From positions 1-7,225 of the forward strand of contig CAYQZG010000174.1 of the NCBI GenBank assembly GCA_964421785.1: a stretch of 7,225 bases of DNA, given 5' to 3'. The notes beneath the pieces are model-generated. The model was not told the DNA's origin, searched no databases, and saw only the letters and a list, made by a program, of their open reading frames with translations. Below, one piece after another: positions 1-5,982 of the stretch; within the stretch, counting starts at the first letter, position 1; each line of letters opens with the position of its first letter. The position numbers and the translations under genes are program-made. The DNA is from SKLM01 sp964421785. Lineage in GTDB: Bacteria; Chloroflexota; Anaerolineae; B4-G1.

Positions 1-109
1 ATGGGAACGCCGGCGCGGACGATCCGCCGGCCAGGACCTGATGAACGACGGCCAGGCCCAGAGCGACGACCAGAGTGACGGCAACAAATATGGGGGCCTT
101 GCGCTTCAT
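1..109 (-). CDS. Secreted protein, N-terminal fragment (signal peptide only)
   Basis: Only the first 36 codons lie in the window; the gene continues past the left edge. Read on the minus strand from the ATG at 109-107, the protein begins MKRKAPIFVAVTLVVALG, a basic n-region (K2, R3, K4) followed by a hydrophobic core of about 17 residues. It then runs HQVLAGGSSAPAFP, with a plausible signal peptidase I site after V-L-A (about residue 27) and an Ala/Pro/Ser-rich stretch typical of the start of a mature exported domain. No lipobox cysteine is seen, so it is not an obvious lipoprotein. A strong Shine-Dalgarno AGGAGGG sits 5 nt before the ATG, which fixes the start. The function of the mature protein cannot be told. 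It lies downstream of, and on the same strand as, the secreted protein at 531-1808, but 420 bp separate them, so it is probably a separate transcription unit. Confidence 0.8.
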   Translation of the reverse strand, partial: MKRKAPIFVAVTLVVALGLAVVHQVLAGGSSAPAFP

Positions 110-114
110 GGTTG

Positions 115-121
115 CCCTCCT
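115..121 (-). promoter_or_regulatory. Ribosome binding site of the left-edge secreted protein
   Basis: The minus strand reads AGGAGGG followed by CAACC and then ATG, giving a near-perfect anti-16S match at 5-nt spacing. It decides the start codon of a gene otherwise represented only by a short fragment. Confidence 0.8.
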
Positions 122-487
122 AGTACATCCTGGCGGAAATACCTCTGCAGTTTGTCCGCTCAAAGGGGATCGGCAGATCCCCGTCTTCGGTGTCGAATGG
201 TCCTTTTCGCGGCCGAAACCACGATCCCTGGCGAGCGTGCAAGTGGTGAAGGACTTTCGCCATCGTGTACTTGGTCAGGCCGGATGGATGTCCGAGAATA
301 ATCGCAGCAGACCACGACGTCCTTCGAAATCGCACGTGAGCCAGCGGATGCGGCGGGCGTTCAAAACAATACTGATGGGTTCTGGAACTCTGATAGACTG
401 GCGTCACACCGGTTAGGACATCGATCGGGAGAGGGTTAAGTTTCACCTCAAGGATTGACTCCGGTACCATGGCTTTGTCTGCATCGC

Positions 488-512
488 GACTCACGTCGAA
501 GATCCGTGAGTC
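488..512 (-). terminator. Perfect 8-bp hairpin after the fibre-like gene (possible terminator without U-tract)
   Basis: GACTCACG (488-495) and CGTGAGTC (505-512) are exact reverse complements around a 9-nt loop. The stem begins 18 nt past the stop codon of the minus-strand gene at 531-1808, the usual place for a terminator or mRNA-stabilising stem. No T-run follows on either strand, so a classical intrinsic terminator is not supported. The structure could instead protect the transcript 3' end or serve as a palindromic binding site. Confidence 0.4.
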
Positions 513-530
513 CGGAAGGCGAGAAGCGTC

Positions 531-1808
531 TCACCACGATATGCACATAGCCCGGCATTTGGCGTATGAGTCGTTCTCTGCAAACGCCTTTAGCCTCCAG
601 TAGTTCGTCCCGCCCTTGTCATCGATAAAGATATCACACATAGCCGTTTCACCCGAATCATCAATGTCTTGAAACTTAACGGTCTCGAGAAAACAGACAC
701 TGTTCGCCCTTGCGTGCAGCCACGCATACCGAGCGCCGGCGGCATCGGACTCTACCTCATAACTACTCGGGTAGTGGACGCCGACGTCTTCAAGGTGTCC
801 GTCCCAGCTGACGTCGCCGGTCACGTGGAGCTTACCGGAGTCTTTCAGCGACATCTTGTTGTCGCCATCGTGCCTGAATTTCAGGGCGCCGTCACCAACG
901 GTGTTGATGTAGCCATTGCTGCCGTCGTGACCGATCTCGGTATAGTTGTCTTCAGCACCTTCATTCGCCCCGCGGACATCGCCGACGACCGACAGCTTGG
1001 CATCAGGACTGGTGGTCCCAACACCCAGGTTGCCAGACACGCTGGCGTCGCCGGCCACGTCCAGCTCCGTCTGTGGATTCGTCTTCCCGACGCCCACCTT
1101 GGCCCCCGAGTTGTTCGCCAGGTAGACGTCGCCGTTGGCGCGGAGCCCGGCGTCGCCGGGGGGGGAGCAACTGCCGTCGGAGTCGATGCATACCCCACCC
1201 TGGACGACCCTGACGTTGCCTGTTTCAAGCGTGACGTTCCCCTCTTTGACAGTGACATCCCCCGTGTTGCCCACCGTGACAGCGTCCTCCGGATCGCCGT
1301 CGGGCGCGCTGAGGGTGGTGGCGTAGGTGGCCGACATAGCATACGGCACCGCCGCCAATCTCTGCCTGGGCGTCATGACCGTGCCCCCCACCTTCAGCTC
1401 CACCCAGCGGTTGGGCCGGGTGAAGATGTCGGCTGAGATCGGTCCGTGGGGCGGCGCGGGGCTCCCGGCGCACGCGCCGTCTCCGTCGCCGAGGAGCAGG
1501 TTGAACTGCCCCTCCCGCACCGTCACTCCGTTGTGCTTCTCGCACCACAGAGCGTCGCCCGTGCACCCGGAGTTGTTGCAGATCCGCACCTCCATGTTGT
1601 AGGTGCCGTTGGCCGGGTCGTCGCTGTCGTCGCGCAGCGTGCCCTGGTAGCTCACGTACCCGGGCGTGATGGCCGAGGTCGCGGCGCTGGGCGCGCGCCA
1701 CGGCACGGGCCGGCCGCTCACCGCCACCGCGGTCCCGTAAAAAGCCAGCAGACCGATGCAGGCGAAGCCGATCACCTGCGCCACAAAGCGAGTTCTCTTC
1801 AATAGCAT
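531..1808 (-). CDS. Secreted modular fibre-like protein (425 aa)
   Basis: Residues 1-29 form a signal peptide: basic n-region (K4, R5, R7), hydrophobic core 8-26, and an A-V-A site after residue 29. The N-terminal domain (about 48-160) has the pattern ITPGYVSYQGTLRD, then NGTYNMEVRICNNSGC, VTVREGQFNLLLGD and RWVELKVGG...TPRQRLAAVPYAMSA. I recall this arrangement from exported Chloroflexota and other bacterial tail-fibre-like proteins. Residues 180-280 are low-complexity beta repeats (GDVTVKEGNVTLETGNVRV; then VGVGKTNPQTELDVAG and LGVGTTSPDAKLSVVG, two copies of one fibre motif). The C-terminal module (about 345-425) has four cysteines (372, 391, 418, 422), probably disulfide-bonded outside the cell. 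Start choice: the ATG at 1808 has GGGAGG 7 nt upstream, whereas ATG 1814 is too close to it and ATG 1886 has no ribosome site. It follows the 72-aa gene by 67 bp on the same strand, probably as one operon. Exact function and binding partner are unknown; a surface or adhesive role is inferred. Confidence 0.85.
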   Translation of the reverse strand: MLLKRTRFVAQVIGFACIGLLAFYGTAVAVSGRPVPWRAPSAATSAITPGYVSYQGTLRDDSDDPANGTYNMEVRICNNSGCTGDALWCEKHNGVTVREGQFNLLLGDGDGACAGSPAPPHGPISADIFTRPNRWVELKVGGTVMTPRQRLAAVPYAMSATYATTLSAPDGDPEDAVTVGNTGDVTVKEGNVTLETGNVRVVQGGVCIDSDGSCSPPGDAGLRANGDVYLANNSGAKVGVGKTNPQTELDVAGDASVSGNLGVGTTSPDAKLSVVGDVRGANEGAEDNYTEIGHDGSNGYINTVGDGALKFRHDGDNKMSLKDSGKLHVTGDVSWDGHLEDVGVHYPSSYEVESDAAGARYAWLHARANSVCFLETVKFQDIDDSGETAMCDIFIDDKGGTNYWRLKAFAENDSYAKCRAMCISW

Positions 1809-1815
1809 CTTCATA

Positions 1816-1821
1816 CCTCCC
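1816..1821 (-). promoter_or_regulatory. Ribosome binding site deciding the start of the fibre-like gene
   Basis: The minus strand reads GGGAGG, then 7 nt, then the ATG at 1808. An earlier ATG (1814) is only one base from the motif, and the ATG at 1886 lies upstream of it. The site therefore supports the start that gives a short normal signal peptide rather than one with about 26 extra residues. Confidence 0.65.
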
Positions 1822-1875
1822 TCTCGTGCAGAGACAGCGTCTATAAAGAGATGGATCGTCCTTTTCCTCTTTCGC

Positions 1876-2094
1876 TCAGTCGTCATCGCTCACACTCCCT
1901 GGTTCCTCAGGCAGAATCGGCGCCCCCATGGTCTCCTCCAAGAATCGATGCAGAGACTGGGCATCGGGAAAGGTCTGGCGCTCGCCGGTGTGAGGACTCT
2001 CCAGCGAGGCGCGCCAGACAGGCTGCGACTCGCCATCAACCCGCCACAGGCGGAGCATATAGGCCAGGTAGGTCATTTCCTTCTCGGTCGACAT
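1876..2094 (-). CDS. Small conserved-looking hypothetical protein (72 aa)
   Basis: A short soluble protein without signal peptide or membrane segment. The core TYLAYMLRLWRVDGESQPV continues into WRASLESPHTGERQTF and a helix-like tail DAQSLHRFLEETM. It ends in an acidic, flexible SVSDDD. I recall many similar small uncharacterised Chloroflexota proteins (L-R-L-W-x-x-x...VWRASLE.P.TGER..F....L..FLE), with no known function; that similarity has not been checked here. The ATG at 2094 has GAGG only 2 nt away; an alternative ATG at 2076 (MTYLAYML) is preceded by GAGAAGGA and could be the true start. It is divergent from the regulator (124 bp between start codons) and precedes the secreted fibre-like gene, so co-transcription with the latter is likely. 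The pattern of conserved-type residues makes it more than a chance frame. Confidence 0.7.
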   Translation of the reverse strand: MSTEKEMTYLAYMLRLWRVDGESQPVWRASLESPHTGERQTFPDAQSLHRFLEETMGAPILPEEPGSVSDDD

Positions 2095-2116
2095 ATCCTC
2101 TGCACTCTACCACATG

Positions 2117-2137
2117 AACGTGGGGAAAACGTGGGGA
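2117..2137. repeat. Perfect 10-bp tandem direct repeat at 11-bp period (candidate operator)
   Basis: AACGTGGGGA occurs at 2117-2126 and again at 2128-2137, separated by one base, so the two copies lie on the same face of the helix. The repeat ends 8 bp before the -35 box at 2146 and lies 23-43 bp upstream of the divergent small gene. SARP/BTAD-type regulators are known to bind short direct repeats with 11-bp periodicity near promoters, and the gene downstream is a regulator of that class. Binding by it is inferred. In characterised Streptomyces SARP sites the repeats usually overlap the -35 region, whereas here they sit just upstream. Confidence 0.5.
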
Positions 2138-2145
2138 GACTGTGG

Positions 2146-2175
2146 TTGACAATTTTCCGACCTCTACTGTATAAT
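2146..2175 (+). promoter_or_regulatory. Sigma70-type promoter of the BTAD regulator
   Basis: TTGACA (2146-2151) is a perfect -35 hexamer and TATAAT (2170-2175) a perfect -10 hexamer, with an 18-bp spacer, one base over the optimum. Transcription would start near 2182, giving a leader of about 37 nt before the ATG at 2219. The surrounding bases are AT-rich in an otherwise GC-rich window. No comparably good promoter was found for the divergent minus-strand genes; TAGAGT just upstream of 2094 is only a weak -10 candidate. Confidence 0.75.
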
Positions 2176-2218
2176 CAGGAGGCAATCGGCGGGCGGGCTT
2201 GAGACGCGCGAGAGGACC

Positions 2219-4810
2219 ATGCCGCGACTTTCCCTTTCCCTGTTGAGATCATTCCAGGCCACTTTGGATGGGGTTCCCCTGACCAGCTTCGAGTCGAACA
2301 AGGTCCGCGCCCTGCTGGTCTATCTGGCCGTGGAAGCCCATCAAACGCACCCGCGTGACGTGCTGGCCGGGCTCCTCTGGCCGCGGCGCTCCAACCGCGA
2401 CGCCCTGAGCAACCTTCGCTACGCGCTCTACAACCTGCGAAATGTGCTCGGCGACCGCCAGACCGATCCTCCGTTCCTGATCATCACGCGTCGGGCGCTC
2501 CAGTTCAACACGGCCAGCGACCATAGCGTCGATGTCAAGACCTTCCAGAGGCAAGTCGGCGGCTTTACGCTGAGGACGAATTCAAGGGAAGAGCCCGCTG
2601 TCGGACTGCATCAGGCAAGCGACCTCCGGGCCGCAGTCGCTCTCTGTCGCGGGCCATTCCTGCATGGTTTCTCGCTCGACGATAGCCCCGCCTTCGAGGA
2701 ATGGCTACTCCTCAAGCGGGAGCAGATCGACCGGCAGATGATGGTAGCGCTCCGTCTCCTGGCACATCACGAGGAGGAGATAGGGAACCGCGAAGAGGCC
2801 CGCGGTCACGTCCGCCGCCTCTTGGCGCTGGAGCCATGGGACGAGGGTGCGCATCGACACTTGATGCGCCTGCTGGCGCTCGACGGGCGACGGAACGCGG
2901 CCCTGTCCCAGTATGGCGTATGCCGCGACATATTGGTCGACGAGCTAGGGGTCGAGCCTTCGTCAGCAACCACGCTCCTGTACGAGCGCATCCGTGATGG
3001 AGGCATCCCCCGCGCCCGGAACGAGAGGGGCCCGAGCGCACCCTCACGCTCTCTCGCTTCCAGATCCACAGCCCCTTTCGTCGGACGGGAACGCGAACTG
3101 GCGAAGCTGAACCGGTTCCTTGAGGAGGCCCTCAACAATCGCGGTCGCATCGCGTTCGTCACCGGCGAAGCGGGCAGCGGAAAGACGACGCTCATCCAGG
3201 CGTTTGCCAGCCGGGCTCTGCGGGCCCATGGGGACCTAGTGGTGACGCTTGGAGCGTGCAGCGCTCATCAGGGCATCGGGGACACCTATCTCCCCTTCCG
3301 CGAGACGCTTCAGTTACTGACCGGGGACATCGAACCGAAGCGGGCCGGCGGGACCCTGACCGGTGAGCACGCCCAGCGGTTGTGGAGGACGCTGCCTCTG
3401 GTCGCAAGCGCGCTGATGGACGAGGGCCCCGACCTGATCGACCGCGTCGTGCCCGGGGAGCCGCTACTGCTCCGACTGCAGGGGTTCTTTCCGCACGGCG
3501 CCTCCATCTGCAGACGTCTGGAAAGCTTGATCCAGCGTGAAACTGTCCGGGAACCAGCTACTCTCGCTCTGGGGCAGCCAGCCCTGTTCGAGCAGATGAC
3601 GCGCGTCCTGCTGACTCTGGCGCGGGACCATCCCCTGCTGCTTCTCCTGGATGATATGCAGTGGGTGGATCCCGGCTCGGCCAGTCTGCTCTTCCACCTG
3701 GGTCGCAGGCTGGCGCATAGCCGGATCCTTCTGCTGGCTGCCTACCGCCCTTGCGAGATCGTTCAGGGCGAAGCGGGCAGACGCCACCCCTTGGCCCCCG
3801 TCGTCCATCAACTCAAGCGCGAATTTGGGGAGGTTGAGGTGTGTCTGAACCAGGCGGACGGCCAGGCGTTTGTGGATGCCTTCCTCGACACCGAGCCCAA
3901 CTGCCTTGATGCATCGTTCCGCCGGGCGCTCTTTCGTCACACAGCCGGGAATCCGCTGTTCGTCACCGAGTTCGTGCGCGGCCTGCAGGAGCGCGGCGAC
4001 TTGATCCAGGACGACCAGGGCCGGTGGCAGGAGGGAGCGACGCTGGATTGGATGCAGCTCCCCGCCCGGGTGGAGGCGGTCGTCGCCGAGCGCATCGAGA
4101 GGCTGCCACGGAGATGGCAGGAGATCCTGCAGGTGGCAAGCGTGGAGGGAAAGATATTCAACGCGGAGGTGGTAGCAAGCATCCTGGATCGAGACCCGGC
4201 CACGGTCGTGGAGGCTCTGAGCGGCCCGCTGAACAGAAGGCATCGCCTCGTACGGGCGCACAGTCTGAAGTGGCTGAATCCGGCGGGGGAGGGTGCGCCG
4301 AGGTCGGCGGCCGAAGCGAGGACATCCCGCAAGAGGAGCGTGGGACGACATCTCTCGCGCTATCGCTTTCGCCACGACCTGTTCCAGACATACCTGTATC
4401 ATCGACTAGACGATGTACAGCGCCCTCGGCTGCATCAGGCTGTGGGCGAGGCGTTGGAGGCGACCTACGGGCCGTGCAGCCTGGGTACTGGGGTCAGCCC
4501 AGCGGAGCTGGCCCGGCACTTCGAGGCCGCCGGTCTCGTGGAGAAGGCCGTGGACTATCTTCTGCTGGCCGGCAATGAAGCCGTAGAGCTCTCGGCCGAC
4601 GAGGAGGCCATCGAGCTGCTCACCCATGCCCTGAAGCTGTTGGAGAGCTTGCCGATCTCTCCAGAGCGGTCCGAGCGAGAGCTGGAGCTGCAGACCGCGC
4701 TGGGAGCACCGCTGCTCGCCATGCAAGGGTGGAGACTTCCAAGAGGGAGGAGGCCTCGGAGCGCGCCTACGAGCTCAGCCAGCGCATTGGCGCGTCCGAT
4801 CAGCTGGTGA
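2219..4810 (+). CDS. BTAD (SARP/AfsR-like) transcriptional regulator with AAA-type NTPase domain, intact N-terminal part
   Basis: Uninterrupted 863-codon frame. Residues about 1-97 are a winged-helix DNA-binding domain beginning LSLLRSFQATLDGVPLTSF, with LLVYLAVEA and LAGLLWP typical of the family. Residues about 100-255 are the bacterial transcriptional activation domain, ending VCRDILVDELGVEPS. An NTPase domain follows: PFVGRERELAKL, Walker A GEAGSGKT (316-323), Walker B LLLLLDD (473-479) followed by MQWVD, and the family signature GNPLF (577-581). From about 750 on, alpha-helical TPR-like repeats begin. Such proteins are cytoplasmic, ATP-dependent regulators whose TPR region senses a partner or ligand. 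The start MPRLSLSLL fits the family and has AGAGGA 2 nt upstream. After W838 the frame shifts, so the last 25 residues are out of frame. If made, this product would keep DNA-binding and NTPase parts but lose most of the TPR sensor. Target genes are unknown; the divergent neighbours are candidates. Confidence 0.85.
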   Translation: MPRLSLSLLRSFQATLDGVPLTSFESNKVRALLVYLAVEAHQTHPRDVLAGLLWPRRSNRDALSNLRYALYNLRNVLGDRQTDPPFLIITRRALQFNTASDHSVDVKTFQRQVGGFTLRTNSREEPAVGLHQASDLRAAVALCRGPFLHGFSLDDSPAFEEWLLLKREQIDRQMMVALRLLAHHEEEIGNREEARGHVRRLLALEPWDEGAHRHLMRLLALDGRRNAALSQYGVCRDILVDELGVEPSSATTLLYERIRDGGIPRARNERGPSAPSRSLASRSTAPFVGRERELAKLNRFLEEALNNRGRIAFVTGEAGSGKTTLIQAFASRALRAHGDLVVTLGACSAHQGIGDTYLPFRETLQLLTGDIEPKRAGGTLTGEHAQRLWRTLPLVASALMDEGPDLIDRVVPGEPLLLRLQGFFPHGASICRRLESLIQRETVREPATLALGQPALFEQMTRVLLTLARDHPLLLLLDDMQWVDPGSASLLFHLGRRLAHSRILLLAAYRPCEIVQGEAGRRHPLAPVVHQLKREFGEVEVCLNQADGQAFVDAFLDTEPNCLDASFRRALFRHTAGNPLFVTEFVRGLQERGDLIQDDQGRWQEGATLDWMQLPARVEAVVAERIERLPRRWQEILQVASVEGKIFNAEVVASILDRDPATVVEALSGPLNRRHRLVRAHSLKWLNPAGEGAPRSAAEARTSRKRSVGRHLSRYRFRHDLFQTYLYHRLDDVQRPRLHQAVGEALEATYGPCSLGTGVSPAELARHFEAAGLVEKAVDYLLLAGNEAVELSADEEAIELLTHALKLLESLPISPERSERELELQTALGAPLLAMQGWRLPRGRRPRSAPTSSASALARPISW

Positions 4811-5842
4811 AGGCCATGTTCTCCCTGGCGGACTTGAGCAGAGCCCAAGGGGCGTACCAGACGTTGCTTGAGCTTGGTGAGCACATGCTCCGCCTGGCCC
4901 GGCAGGATCGGGACCGTCGACAGCTGGCGCTGGCGCACAGCACGTTGGGCGAGCCCCAGTTCTTCCGTGCTGCGCTCGAGGAGGCTCACCATCATCTTCA
5001 GGGGGCACTCGCCTGTTACGACCCCTCGCGAGCACGGAGACTTGACGCTGGTCACGGGGCCGAACCTGGACGTGGTGTGTCTGGTTTGGGACTCGTGGAT
5101 CGAGCTGTTCCTGGGTCATCCTGATCAGGCGCTGAGCCGGGGGCGGGAGGCCGTGGCGCTGGGACGGGAGATGGATCATCCGTTCAGCCTCGCCTTCGCC
5201 CTGGCCCTCGGCGATGTCGGCCTCCATTTCCTGCGCCGTGAGTACGATGCGGCGCGCGCGCCGATCGAGGAGCTGAACCGCCTCGTGCTGGAGCACGACG
5301 TGCCGGCGATGAAGGTCTGGGCCGCCCTCCTGCGCGGCTGGGCCACGACGTTCGAGAACGGGACAACCGCTGGGCTGGCCCAGATGGAGGAAGCGATAGC
5401 CGCGTGGCAGGAGATGGGCGCCGTGACCGGCACTTCCTTCCAGACGCTGCTGTTGGTGGAGGCTTACGAGCGCGCCGGGCGGAATGATGATGCGCTCGCC
5501 GCGCTGGACAGCATCCTGGAGCTGGTCACGGACATCGGTGAGTTGGTTCTCACGGCCGAGATGTAACGCCTGAAGGGCGATCTCCTCCTGGCCGCGGCTA
5601 AGGATGGTGGAAACGAGGCGCGCGACGCCTATCAGGCCGCGCTCACGCTGGCCCGAGAGCAGCAGGGCATGCTATGGGAGCTGCGAGCCGCCGTGAGTCT
5701 GGCGAGCTTCTGGGAGATCCGAGGCCGGCGCGAGAAGGCACGTCGGGTTCTGGCGGGCAGCTGCCCCGACTCGTCAGGGAGCTTCGACACGCCGGACTTC
5801 CGAGAGGCTAGGACGCTGTTGAGCCGACTGGTCGGTAGCTAG
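4733..5842 (+). pseudogene. Displaced TPR sensor region of the BTAD regulator (three pieces)
   Basis: Three collinear pieces carry the C-terminal helical repeats. 4733 to about 5023 (shifted frame) reads ERAYELSQRIGASDQLVKA, then LSRAQGAYQTLLELGEHML and a helix ending LQGALACYDP. About 5024-5566 (original frame) reads LTLVTGPNLDVVCLVWDSW, HPDQALSRGREAVALGREM, HPFSLAFALALGDVGLHFLR and LVEAYERAGRNDDALAALDS, ending at the stop in TAEM*. 5567-5839 (original frame, 91 codons) reads RLKGDLLLAA, then ARDAYQAALTLAREQQGMLW and the last helices to LLSRLVGS. The order and the motifs L..GHPDQAL, HPFSLA and (Y)RLKGELLL are those of the TPR tail found on AfsR/guanylate-cyclase-like regulators. None of the pieces has its own convincing ribosome site, so they are not separate genes. 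Confidence 0.75.
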
Positions 5843-5882
5843 GTCGCGCTTGCTGAAGACCGCTACGAGGACGGGAATCCAC

Positions 5883-5982
5883 NNNNNNNNNNNNNNNNNN
5901 NNNNNNNNNNNNNNNNNNNNNNNNNNNNNNNNNNNNNNNNNNNNNNNNNNNNNNNNNNNNNNNNNNNNNNNNNNNNNNNNNN
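5883..5982. other. 100-N scaffold gap
   Basis: Exactly 100 consecutive N, the conventional placeholder for a gap of unknown length. It truncates the RCK protein gene on its right. The left contig ends 40 bp after the regulator's stop codon, and those 40 bp contain no recognisable gene. True distance, and even adjacency, between the two sides is unproven. Confidence 0.98.

Larger units (their letters stand above)
110..530. other. Intergenic stretch without a convincing gene
   Basis: This 421-bp stretch lies between the stop of the fibre-like gene (531) and the start of the left-edge secreted gene (109). Open frames exist on both strands, the longest being 124 codons on the minus strand (494-120). 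They overlap one another, lack a good ribosome site and have no recognisable composition, and the minus frame runs into the ribosome site of the next gene. A weak minus-strand promoter guess is TTGAGC then TATTTC, 16 bp apart, about 40-65 bp upstream of the ATG at 109, but it matches consensus poorly. A perfect hairpin at 488-512 is listed separately. Nothing else was recognised. Confidence 0.5.
2219..5842 (+). pseudogene. Full-length BTAD-AAA-TPR regulator interrupted by two indels and a stop
   Basis: Reading all frames together reconstructs one protein of about 1207 residues, a normal size for AfsR-like regulators with a TPR tail. Break 1 is near 4732: after ATG CAA GGG TGG one base, most simply a G, is missing, and the sequence resumes in the next frame as ETSKREEASERAYELSQRIG. 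Break 2 is in CCCC (5022-5025): one extra C returns the reading to the first frame as YDP|REHGDLTLVTGPNLDVVCL. Break 3 is TAA at 5564-5566 in the context TAEM-stop-RLKGDLLLAA, where family members usually have Y-R-L-K-G-E-L-L. The frame then stays open to TAG at 5840-5842. All three lesions are single-base events, two in or beside homopolymers, and the region borders an assembly gap. They may therefore be sequencing or assembly errors or genuine recent decay; the sequence alone cannot decide. Confidence 0.8.

Noticed and set aside
120..494. 124-codon minus-strand open frame in the left intergenic stretch
   Set aside because: No ribosome site, no recognisable domain, competing frames on the other strand, and it ends inside the ribosome site of the next gene.
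669..1436. 255-codon plus-strand open frame
   Set aside because: Antisense shadow of the fibre-like gene, whose minus-strand frame has a signal peptide, family motifs and ribosome site.
1809..1886. Upstream start (ATG 1886) for the fibre-like gene, overlapping the small gene's stop
   Set aside because: It would add 26 charged residues before the signal peptide and lacks a ribosome site. The ATG at 1808 has one at good spacing, though coupling through the 11-nt overlap cannot be fully excluded.
3464..4402. 312-codon minus-strand open frame
   Set aside because: Lies opposite the Walker B and GNPLF region of the regulator; a GC-rich shadow frame without domain signals.
4725..4745. Programmed ribosomal frameshift in the regulator
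   Set aside because: No slippery heptamer with a following stem or upstream ribosome-like stimulator was evident, and a second compensating shift plus a nonsense codon follow. Mutation or sequencing error is simpler.
5808..5882. Apparent C-terminal tail of the RCK protein on the left side of the gap (VDSRPRSGL...)
   Set aside because: The frame across 100 placeholder N is arbitrary, and the stretch is mostly antisense to the end of the regulator. It does not look like the end of an RCK_C domain.
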